From the NCBI GenBank assembly GCA_026182355.1, contig JAPFBL010001617.1, positions 2,477,501 to 2,541,500 of the forward strand: a DNA stretch of 64,000 nucleotides, given 5' to 3'. Both the position numbers and the translations under genes were made by a program. Below are positions 1 to 10,142 of this stretch, piece by piece; the first letter of the stretch is position 1; each line of letters starts with the position of its first letter. The stretch comes from Hermatobates lingyangjiaoensis (lineage: Eukaryota; Arthropoda; Insecta; Hemiptera; Hermatobatidae). The notes under the pieces were generated by a model. The model had not been told where the DNA came from, made no database searches, and worked only from the letters and a program-made list of their open reading frames with translations.

Positions 1-3000
1 GTGGGTGTGTGTGTGTGGTGTGTGTGTGTGTGTGGGTGGTGTGTGTGTGGTGTGTGTGTGGGTGTGTGTGGTGTGTGTGTGGTGTTGTGGTGTGGTGTGT
101 GGGTGGTGTGTGTGTGGTGTGTGGTGGTGTGTGTGTGGGTGTGTGTGGTGTGTGTGTGGTGGTTGTGTGGTGTGTGGTGTGGTGTGTGTGTGGTGTTGTT
201 GGTGGTTGTGTGGTGTTGTGTTGTGTGTGGGTGTGGGTGGTGTGTGTGGTGTGTGTGTGTGTGGTGTGTTGTGGTGTGTGTGGGGTGTGGGTGTGGTGTG
301 TGTGTGGTGTGTGGTGTGGGTGTTGTGTGGTGTGTGTGTTGGTGTGTGTGTGGTGTGGGTGGTGTGTTGGGTGTGTGTGTGGTGTGTGGTGTGGGTGGGG
401 TGTGGTGGTGTGTGTGGTGTTGTGTGTGTGGGTGTTGTGTGTGTGGGTGTTGTGTGTGTGGTGTGTGTGGGTGTGTGTTGTGGTGTGTGTGTGGTGTGTG
501 TGTGGTGTGTTGTGTGGTGTGTGTGTGTTGGTGTTGGTGTGGTGTGTGTGTGGTGTTGCCTGTTGGTGTGTGTGTGGGTGTGGTGTGGTGTGTGGTGTGT
601 GTGTGTTGTGTGGGGTGTGTGGGTTGTGTGTGTTGGTGTGTGTGTGGTGTGTGTGTGGTGTGTGTGTGGTGTGTGTGTTGTGTGTGTGTGGTGTGTGTGG
701 GTGTGTTGTGGGTGTTGTGTGTGTGTGGGTGTGTGGGTTGGTGGTGTGGTTGGGGGGTGTGTGGTGTGTGTGTGGTTGTGTGTGTGTGTGGTGGGTGTGT
801 TGGTGTGTGTGTGGTGTGTGTGTGTGGTGTGGTTGTGGGTGTGTGTGGTGTGTGTGTGGTGGTGTGGGTGGTGTGTGTTGTGGGTGGTGTGGTGTGTGTG
901 TGGGTGTGTGTGGTGTGTGTGTGGTGTGGTGTGTGGGTGTGTGTGTGGTGGGGTGGTTGTGTGTGTGGTGTGTGTGTGGTGTGGTGTTGTGGGTGTGTGG
1001 GTGTGTGGTGTGGTGTGTGGGTGTTGGTGTGGTGTTGGTTGTGTGTGTGGTGGGGTGTGGTGTGTGTGGTGTGTGGTTGGTGTGGTTGTGGTGTTGTGTG
1101 TGGTGTGTGTGTGGGTGTGTGTGGTGGGTGTGGTGTGGTGTGGGTTGTGTGTGTGGTGTGTGTGTGGTGTGTGTGTGGTTGTGGGTGTGTGTGTGGTGTG
1201 TGTGTGGGTGGTGTTGGGTGTGTGGTGGGGTGTGTGTGTGTTGTGTGTGGTTGTGTGTGTGTGTTGGTTTGGGTGGTGTGGTGTGGTTGTGTGTGGGGTG
1301 GTGTGTTGTGGTGGTGTGTGTGGTGTGGTGTGGTGTGTGTGTGGTGTGTTGTGGTGGTGTGGGTGTGTGTGGGTGTGTGTGTGGTGTGTGTGGGTGTGTG
1401 TTGGTGTGTGTGTGGTGTGTGTGTGGTGTGTGTGTGTGGTGTGTGTGGGTGGTGTGTGTTGTTGTTGTGGTGTGTGTTGTGTTGTGGTGGTGGTGTGTGG
1501 TGGTGTGTTGGTGTGTGTGGTGTTGTTGTGTGTGGTGTGTGTGTGTGTGGTTGGTGGGTGTGTGGGTTGTGTGTGGTGTGTTGTGGTGTGTGGGGTTGTG
1601 GTGTGTGTGTGTGTGGTGTGTGTGGGGTGTGTGTGGTGTTGTGTGGTGGTGTGTGTGTGTGTGTGGGGGTGTTGTGTGTGTGTGGGTGTGTGTGGTGTGG
1701 GTGGTGTGTTGTGGGGGTGTTGTGGTGTGTGTGTGGTGGTGTGTGTGGTGTGGGGTGTGGTGTGTTGTGGTGTGTGTGTGGTGTGGGGTGTGTGTGTTGG
1801 TTGGGTGGGTGTGTGTTGTGTGTGTTGTTGGGGTGTGTGGTGTGTGTTGGTGTTGTTGGTGTTGTTTTGTGTGTGTGGGTTGTGTGTGGTGTGTGGTGGG
1901 TGTGTGGTGTGTGTGGGTGTGTGTGTGGTGTGTGTGTGGTGTGTGGGTGGGTGTGTGGGTGTTGTGTTGGTGTTGTGTGGTGGTGTGTGGGTGTGTGTGG
2001 TGTGTGTGTGGGTGTGTGTGGTGGGTGGGGTGTGTGTGTGGTGTTGTGTGGTGTGTGTGTGTGGGTGTGTGGTGTGTTGTGTGTGGTGTGTGTGTGTGGG
2101 TGTGTGTGGTGTGTGGTGGGTGTGTGTGGGTGTGTTGTGGTGTGTTGTGTGGTGTGTGGTGTGTTGTTTGGTGTGTGTGGGTGTGTGGTGTGTGTGTGTG
2201 TGTGTGTGGGTGTGGTTGTGTGGGTTGTTGTGGTGGTGTGTGTGTGGTGGGTTGTGTGGTGTGTGTGTGGTGTGTGTGTGTGGGTGTTTGTGGTGTGTGT
2301 GTGGTGTGTGTGTGGGTTGTGTGTTGTGTTGGTTGTGTGGTGTGTGTGTGTGGTTGTGTTGTGGTGTGGTGTGTGGGTGTGTGTGTGGTGGTTGTGTGTT
2401 TGTGGTGTGTGTTGGTGTGTTGGTTGGGTGTGTGTGTGGTGTGGTGTGTGTGGTGTGGTGTTGTTGGGTTGTGTGTTTGGTTTGTGTGTGTGGGTGTGGT
2501 TGTGTGGTGGGTGTGTGGTGGTGTGTGTGGTGGTGGTGTGTGTGGTGTGTGTGTGGGTGGTGTGTGTGGTGTGTGTGTGGTGTGTGTGTGGTGGGTGTTG
2601 TGTGGTGTGGTGTGTGGGTGTGTGTGTGGTGTGGGTGTGGGTGGTTGTGGTGTGTGGGTGTTGTGTGTGGTGTGTGTGTGGGTGTGTGTGGTGGTGTGTG
2701 TGTGGTGTGTGGTGTGGTGTTGTGGGGTGTGGTGGTGTGTGTGTTGGTGTGGTGTGGTGTGTGTGGTGGTGTGGCCTGTGTGGTGTGTGTGTGTGGTGGT
2801 GTTGGTGTGTGTGGGTGTGTGGGTGGTGTGTTTGTGGGTGGTGTGTGTGTGGGTGGTGTGTGTGGTGTGTGGTGTGTGGGTGTGGTGTGTGGTTTGGTGT
2901 GTGGTGTGGTGGTTGGTGTGTGTGTGGGTGTGTGTGGTGGTGTGGGTTGGTGTGGTGGTGTGTGGGGGTGTGGGGGTTGGGGTTGGGGTGTTGTGGTGGT

Positions 3001-4438
3001 GTGTGTGTGTTGTGGGTGTGGGGTGGGGGTGGGGTGGTGTGGGTGGTGTGGTTGTGTGGTGTGGTGTTTTGTGTGTGTGTGTGGTGTTGTGTTGGGGTGT
3101 GGTGGGTGTGTGTTGGTGGTTTGTGTGTGGTGGGTGGTGGTGTGTTGTGGTGGTTGTGGTGTGGTGTGTGTGTTGGTGTGTGTGTGGTGGTGGTGTGTGG
3201 TGGTGGTGTTTGTGTGTGTGGTGGTGGTGTGGGTTGTGGTGTGTTGTGTGGTGTGTGTGTGGTGTTGTGTGGGGTGTTGTTTTGTGGTGTGTGTTGTGGT
3301 GGTGTTGTGGTGTGTGGTGTGTGGTTGTGGGTGTTTGTGTGTGTGGGTGTGTGTTGTGGTGTGTGTGTGGTGGTGTGTGTGGGTGTGTGGTTGGTGTGTG
3401 TGTGGTGTGGTGTGGTGGGTGTGGTGTGTGGTGTGTGTGTGGTGTGTGGTGTGTGTTGTGGTGTGGTGTGTGTGGTGGTTTGTGTGTGTGGTGTGTGTGT
3501 TGGTTGTGGTGTGTGGTGTGGTGGTGGGAGTTGTGTGTTGTGGTGTGTGTGTGGGTGGTGGGTTGTTGTGGTTGTGGTGTGGGGTGTGTGTGTGGTGGTG
3601 TGTGTGGTTTTGTGTGGGTGTGGTGTGTGGGTTTGTGGTTTGTTGTGTTGGGTGTGGTGTGGTGGGTGGTGTGTGTGGGGGGTGTGTTGTGGTTGTGTGT
3701 TGTGGTGGGGTGTGTGTTGGTGGTGTTTGGTGGTTGGTGTGTGTGTGGGTGTGGGTGGTGGTGTGTGTGTGTGTGTGGTGGTGTTGTGTGGTTGGTGTGG
3801 TGTGTGGTGTGTGTGTGGTGTTGTGTTGTGGTTGGTGTGTGTGGTGTGGTGTGGTGTGTGTGTGGGTTGGTGTGTGGTTGGTGTTGTGTGTGTGGTTGTG
3901 TGGTTGGGGGGTGTGTGTGGTGTGGGTGTGTGGGTGTGTGTGTGGTGGTGTGTTTGGTGGTGTGTGTGTTTGTGGTGTTGTGTTGTGGTGTGTGGTGTGG
4001 TGTGTGTGTTGGTGTGTGTGTGTGGTTTGTGTGTTGTGTGGGTGTGGTGTGTGGTGGTGTGTGTGGTGGTGTGTGTGGGTTGGTGTTGTGGTTGGTGTGT
4101 GTGGTGTGGTGTGTGGTGTGTGTTGTGGGTGTGTGTGGTGTTGTGTGTGTGGGTGTGTGTGTGGTTGGTGTTGTGTGGTTGTTGTGTGTGGTGTGTGTGT
4201 GGTGTGTGTGTGGTGTGTGTGTGGGTGTGTGTGGTTGTGGTGTGGTGTGTGTGGGTGTTTGGTGTGGGTGTGTGTGTGGTGTGGTTGTGTTGGTGGTGTG
4301 TGGTGTGTGTGTGGTTGTTGTGTGGGTGTGTGTGGTGGGTGTGTGTGGTGGGTGTGTGGTTGTGTGTTGTGGTGGTGTGTTGGTGTGTGGTGTGGTGTTT
4401 GTGGGTGTGTTTTGTGGTGGTTGTGTTGGTGTTAGGGT
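1..4438. repeat. G/T-only degenerate (GT)n tract
   Basis: The + strand is built of G and T only, as GT dinucleotides interrupted by GG and TT doublets. Exceptions are a handful: CC near 559 and 2774, one A near 3529 and one near 4434. Since every stop codon needs an A, the tract is open in all three forward frames for kilobases, which has no coding meaning. It is either a very long diverged (GT)n microsatellite or, more likely, a (GT)n block distorted by base-calling and consensus errors at a contig end. Confidence 0.9.
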
Positions 4439-6155
4439 GTGTGGTTTGGGTTGTGTGTGTGGTGTTGTGGGTTTGTGTGGGGTGTGTGTGTGGGTGTTTT
4501 GTGGTTGTGTGTGTGGGGTGTTGTTGTGTTGGGTGTGTGTGTGGTTTGTTGTGTGTTGGTGGGTGTGTGTGGTGTGGTGTTTTGTGTGTGGTGTGTGTTG
4601 TGTTTGTTTGTGGTTGTGTGTTGTTTTTTTTTGTTGTTTTTGTGTGGTTGTGTTTGGTGTTGTGTGTTGGTGTTTTGTGGTTTGTTTGTTTTGTGTGGGT
4701 TGTTGTTGTTGTTTGTTGTTTTGGTTTTTGTGGTTTTTGGTTGTTTTTGTTGTGTGGTGGTGTGTTTGTGGTTGTGTTGTGGGTGGTGTTTGGGTTGTTT
4801 TTTGGTTGTTTGTGGTGTTGTGTGGTGTGTGTTTGGTGTTGTGTGTGGTGTGTGTGGGGTTTGTGTTGTTGGTTTGGTGTTGGGTGGTGTGTGTGTGGTT
4901 GTGTGTGTGTGGTGTGGGTGTGTGTGTGTGTGGTGTTGTTTTGTTTTGTGTTTTTGGTTGTGGTGTTGTTTGGTTTTGTGTTTTTGGTTTGTTTGGTGTG
5001 TGGGGTGTGTGTGTGGTGTGTTGTTGTGGTGGTGTGTGTGGTTTGTTTGGTGTGTTGGTTGTGTGTTTGTTTGTTGGTGTTGTTGTGGTTGTGTGTTTTG
5101 TGTGTTGGTGTTTTTTTTTTGGTGTGTGGGTTGGTTTGGTTTGGTGTGTTGGTTTGTTGTGGTTTTGTGTGGTGGTGGTTTGTGTGTGGTTTGTGTGTGG
5201 TGTGGTGTGTGTGGTTGTGTGTGTTGTGGTGTGTTGTTGGTGTTTGTTGGTGTGTTGTGGTGTGGTGGGTTGTGGTTGTGGTTTGTTGTGTGGTTTGGTG
5301 TGTTTGGGTGGTTGTGGTGTGTGTGTGGTGTGGTTGGTGTTGTGTGTGGGTTTTGTGTGTGTGGTGTGTGGTGTGGTGTTGGTTGTGGTTGTGTGTGTGT
5401 GGGTGTGGTGTGTGTGTGTGGTTTTGGTGTTGTGTTGGTTGGTGTTGGTGTGTTGTTGTGTGGTGGGTGTGTGTGTTTGTTTGGTGGTGGTTGGTGTGTG
5501 GTGTGGTGGTTGTGTTGTTGGTGTGTGTGTGTTGTGTGTGTGGTGTGTGTGTGGGTGGTGTGTTGTTGTGGTTGTGGTGTGTGTTGTGGTGGGTGTGTGT
5601 GTGTGGTGTGTGGTGTGTGTGTGGTGTGGTGTGTGTGTGGTGTGGTGTGTGTGTGGTGTGGTGTGTGTGTGGTGTGGTGTGTTTGTGGTGTGGTGTGTGT
5701 GTGGTTTGTGTGGTGTTGTGTGTGGTGTGGGTGGTGTGTGTGTGTGGTGTGTGTGTGGTGTGGTGTGTGTGTGGTGTGGTGTGTGTGTGGTGTGGTGTGT
5801 GTGTGGTGTGGTGTGTGTGTGGTGTGGTGTGTGTGTGGTGTGGTGTGTGTGTGGTGTGGTGTGTGTGTGGTGTGGTGTGTGGGTGGTGTGGTTGTTGTGT
5901 TGTGGTGTTGGGTGTGTGTGTTGGTTTGTGGTGTGTGTTGTGGTTGTGGTGTGGTGTGTGGGTGTGGTGTTGTGTGTGTGGTTGTTTGGTGTGTGTGTGT
6001 GTGGTTGTGTGGTTGTGTGTGTGGTGTGGGGTGTTGTGTGGTTTGTGTTTGGTGTGTGGTGTGGTGTTGTGTTGTGTGTGTTGTGGGTTGTTGTGTTGGT
6101 GTGTGTGGTGTGTGTGTGGTGTGGTGTGTGTTGTTGTGGTGTGGTTGTGGGTTTT
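4439..6155. repeat. G/T-only tract, T-richer zone with a 14-bp tandem register
   Basis: Still only G and T, but T runs (TTT, TTTT, up to 9 T) become frequent between 4600 and 5300. Around 5610-5880 the text becomes regular: GTGTGTGTGGTGTG, a 14-bp unit, repeats about 15 times with a few changes. It is therefore internally structured rather than random G/T. Confidence 0.85.
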
Positions 6156-6197
6156 TGGGGGGGGGGTTTTGGGGGTTTGGTTGTGTGGGGTTTGGGT

Positions 6198-6232
<35 letters not shown>

Positions 6233-6487
6233 TGGGGGGGGTTTTTTTTGGTTTTGGGGTGGGGTGTTTTTTTGTTGGTTTTGTGTGGGGTTTGGGGGGG
6301 GTTTTTTTGTGGGGGGGGTTGGTGTGTGGTTGTTGGTTGGGGGGTGGGGGGGGGGTTTTTTTTTTTGTGGGGTTTGGGGTTTTTGGGGTGGGGGGGGGGG
6401 GGGTGTGGGGGGGGGTTTTTTTTGGTGTGGTGTGGGTTTGGGGGGGTGGTTGTTGGGGGGTTTTTTGGGTTTGGTGTGGGTTTTTTT

Positions 6488-6523
<36 letters not shown>

Positions 6524-6902
6524 GTGGGGGGGTTTTTTTGTTTTGTTTGGGGGGGTGGTTGTTGGGGGGTTTTTTGGGGGGGGGTGTGTGGTTTTTTGTT
6601 TTTTGTGTTGGGTTTTTTTGGGGGGTTGGGGGGTTTTTTTTTGGGGGTGGGGGTTTTGTTTTGTGTGTTGGGGGTTTTTTTTTTTTTGGGGGGGTTTTTG
6701 GGGGTTTGGTTTTTTTGGGGGGTTTTTGGGTTGGGTTTGGTTTTTTTTTTTGTTTTGGGGGGGGGGGTTTTTTTGTGGTTTTGTTTTGGTTTGGGGTTTT
6801 TTTTGGGTGTTGGTTTTGGGGGGTTTGGGGTTTTTTGGGGTTGGGTTTTGGTTTTTGGGGTTTTTTGGGGTTTGGTTTTTTGGGTTTGGTTGGGTGGTTG
6901 TT

Positions 6903-6933
<31 letters not shown>

Positions 6934-7406
6934 GGGTTTTTTTTTTTTTTTTGGGTTTTTGGGGGGGTTGTTGTGGGGTTTGTGGGGTTTTGGGGGTTTT
7001 TTGGTTTTGTGGGGGGGGGTTTGGGTGGGGTTGGGGGGTTTTTTTTTTTTTGGGGTTTGGGGTTTTTGGGGGGGTTTTTTTGGGGGTGGTGGGTTGTGGG
7101 GTTTTGGGTTTTTTTTGGGTTTTTTTTTTTTGTTTTTTGGGGGGGTTTTTGGGGGTTTGGGGTGTTGGTTTTTGGTTGGGTTTTTTTTTTTTTTTTTTTT
7201 GGGGGTTTTGGGGGTTGTGGGGGGGGGGGGTTTTTGGTTTTGGGGTTTTTTTTTTGGGGTTGTTGGGGGTTTTTTTTTTTTTTGGGGGTTTTTTTGGGGG
7301 GTGTTTTGTTTTGGGGTTTTTTTTTTTGGGGGTTTTTTTGGGGGGGTTTTGGGGTTGGGGGTTTGGTTTTTTGGGGGGGGTTGTGTGGGGGGGGGGTTTT
7401 GGGGTT
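6156..7406. repeat. G-run / T-run homopolymer block zone
   Basis: Alternating long homopolymers of G and T, including a T run of about 32 near 6199-6231 and a G run of about 33 near 6489-6521. Single-base alternation is nearly absent. The zone directly abuts the perfect (GT)n block, which suggests the same microsatellite rendered with expanded homopolymers. Confidence 0.85.
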
Positions 7407-7572
<166 letters not shown>

Positions 7573-7692
7573 TTTTATATTTTAAAACCTCAAAGTGAAT
7601 GATAATATCACGGTTATGGTCGCGATGTGCACTAATCCTGTGAGATTCAGGCTCTCAGTTTAATAATAGTTATCTGTCAGAATATTCTAGAT

Positions 7693-8549
7693 CAGGCATG
7701 AAGAACCTGCGCCCTTTTGAGTCATGAAGTGCGGTCTCCTGCTGCCTGTTTAGGAAAATGTTTAAAGATATAAAGATTTGAATATAAAATATATTAAGAA
7801 TGAAGGATTTGTTTCATACCTTAAAAAATTACTTGAAAATTACAATGCTTTTATTTCCTCCTATTGTATTTTGCATCAACAAAATCTCTGTGATAAATCT
7901 GTTTCTCTCGAATTATCATCGCGTAGGTAGAGTACATTTCATCCGAGTAAATACTACGAGACATCACCATTTCCGGGGAATGCTCATATTGTATGATTAG
8001 ATAATCAGTGTTGATTTGCCCTACCATTCAAAAGTTTGTTGATTATCACATGAACAAGTCTTAGTGAAAGTTTTATCTTTGCGGGAGAAAATAATTGAGC
8101 TCTATCATGAGAAGAATAAAAATTGCAAATTGTCAGATGATAATTTCCTTCAAGATGCTTCCATTCTGTGTAATATTATGGCAAAACGAAATGAGTTAAA
8201 TGTTTCGCTAAGGGGGAAAATTATATCTATTTAAACGTGTTCGAAAAATTGGGCATTTTTTTTAAAACATTACTTGAAAAGTCGAAACTTTTAGAAAATC
8301 ATTTCCCTGAGTTAACAAAGGTAATATACGAAGGGAATGAGGACACTGCTGAATATTTTGAAAGATGCAAAACAGTTTTAGACTCATTGATCGAGAAATA
8401 TAATGACAGATGAAAGTATTTTGCAATATAAGTACCGCAATGTAACTATTTATATATGAATTTGCATATTCATTTGTTTTTGACTTTCTAGGAAGTGGAC
8501 GGTGCTAATGTGGCCTTTACTTCAAGAAAGGTTCCCCTCCCGACCCCTG
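7693..8549 (+). mobile_element. hAT DNA transposon remnant with exact 8-bp TSD
   Basis: The element starts CAGGCATGAAGAACC and ends GGTTCCCCTCCCGACCCCTG, whose reverse complement begins CAGGGGTC; these are imperfect hAT-type terminal inverted repeats. It is flanked on both sides by the identical octamer TTCTAGAT (7685-7692 and 8550-8557), the 8-bp target duplication expected for hAT. At 857 bp it is far shorter than an autonomous hAT (roughly 2.5-4 kb) and holds only a decayed piece of transposase. Confidence 0.85.
8064..8413 (+). pseudogene. hAT transposase fossil (GTF2IRD2/ZBED-like middle region)
   Basis: Two abutting open frames in different registers read as one protein segment. Frame one (8064-8234) contains LSDDNFLQDASILCNIMAKR followed by NELNVSLRGK. 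Frame two (8237-8413) contains LLENHFPELTKVIYEGNED and YFERCKTVLDSLIEKYNDR. The pattern of an acidic D-x-x-FL helix, N-x-LN-x-L-x-GK, and the later LE-x-x-FPEL block resembles the region of Charlie-type hAT transposases shared with domesticated GTF2IRD2/SCAND3-like proteins. There is a frameshift and stop between the blocks, and the catalytic DDE core and dimerisation domain are absent. It lies inside the TSD-flanked element. Family assignment is from memory of the motif, not from a search. Confidence 0.65.
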
Positions 8550-8557
8550 TTCTAGAT

Positions 8558-9205
8558 TGATTACAATTTGTTACAACCGACAAAATGAGAAATCTACATT
8601 AAAACCATTAAACTGTATATCTATAAGTTTGACAATACTTAACAAGCAGGTTTGATATTTCTTTTACACGATATCCACAGCAAAATTAATCCCAACCTCA
8701 ATCATTGTCAACGAGTTTGATATTATGTTTCCTTATTTTTAAAGTTAAGTTCAAGCCAAGCTAAATATTTTTTTTGTTTTGCACAAAAAGGCAGTTTCAA
8801 ATGTACAGTAGTAAATATTTCGATCGTATTTTATATTGTAAATGCACTTATAAAAAATTATTGCCTAAACAATGTTTCTTCTAAATCAACAAAACTAAAA
8901 TGTTTATAGAAGGGCAGATATATATACATAAAACATCTAAATATTTATACTAAACTAAAGATATCTAAGAAATTTTATGATGAATCTTATATTTAGTTAA
9001 TATATAAATATAACTATCTAGCTGCTAAATGCAATATTTCGTCTTCATCATAATGCATACGTTATTCTACATACGTTATTATACAACTTGCTAAATGTGC
9101 ATGTCGTCCTACATCATCTTGCGAGACACATACATTTCTAGAGATAGGATAGTGATAACAAAACTTTAATACCTAAAACTGCCACTTCTATTCTGGTAGT
9201 TTGTT
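8558..9205. other. AT-rich spacer, nothing recognised
   Basis: Uniquely AT-rich sequence with many short A and T runs. I see no open frame, no splice-consistent exon and no clear repeat in it. Confidence 0.5.
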
Positions 9206-9268
9206 TCCTGAGTTAACAAAAGTAATATACGAAGTGAATAAGGGCACTGCTGAATATTTTGAAGGACT
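9206..9268 (+). pseudogene. second hAT transposase fragment
   Basis: A 60-bp segment reads PELTKVIYEVNKGTAEYFEG, a near copy of the block at about 8300-8370 of the nearby hAT fossil. It is a scrap of another copy or a local duplication. Confidence 0.6.
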
Positions 9269-10142
9269 GATTTTCTGGCTTAATTATTGGTTGTTCTTTT
9301 TTAGCTCTTAAGTCTGGGCATCCTTAATTCATTGATTTGACCTAAGTACACTGATTTGGCGGAGTTTTCTTTTAGAAGTTAGTTACCTGCCATGTGCCGT
9401 AGCCGAGCAGAGGCATGGGCCTGCTGGGATGGGGCATATTCCACTCCATGGCCTCGCTTCCACTGAGTCCTTCTGGCGTCTAACGGTTAACGCCCCTCTT
9501 AACACTCTATCATTCTTTCCACTACTTGCCGCTCTATTCCATATGCCTTAACTGTGACCTATTCCAACACTTTCTTGAGGTAGCTTCAGTTTTATAAACA
9601 CTACTAGTCAAACCCTTTACTAAGCTTAATGAAATTTGGCAGGTGCATAGATAGCTCTTAGGGAAGGAAAAGAACCTTCTATTCGGACAACATTACTCTT
9701 CAAGGAATATACTTTATTGCACTTTATATCAAATGGGTATTAATTTTTCCATTTGTTTTGGATATTCTAAAAATATGAAATTTTCTATTTCATATTGTAT
9801 TAATATTTATTAATTTTCTGACAAGAATATCATGTGACTGGATTACTTTACCTTAATTGTGAGATAGTTTACCTTAATCATTACAGCCACAGGAATCGAA
9901 ATAAGTAATTTTATAGAACTTCATTTTTTTCATGATGTATGATCATACTCGTACATACATGATCATAACATGCATATCATAGATTGTATCATTACATGAT
10001 TGTCACCATACATTTGTATGTTTAATAATCAATAATCAATTTTCAAGTAAATTAATTATTAGTAGGTATATTGAATAAATTACATGACTATTCACATAAT
10101 TTAAAATAAAGGTTTTGTAAAACTTAAGTTAAACCTTATTTT
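9269..10142. other. spacer with a GC-richer probable repeat at 9390-9560
   Basis: Most is AT-rich and featureless. The segment at 9390-9560 is strikingly GC-richer than its surroundings and reads like the body of a dispersed repeat. It carries GTAGCCGAGCAGAGG, loosely similar to a tRNA box A region, but I see no convincing box B, so I do not call a SINE. Confidence 0.35.

Noticed and set aside
9395..9480. tRNA gene or SINE head
   Set aside because: Only a loose box A resemblance; no box B, no cloverleaf, no 3' tail.
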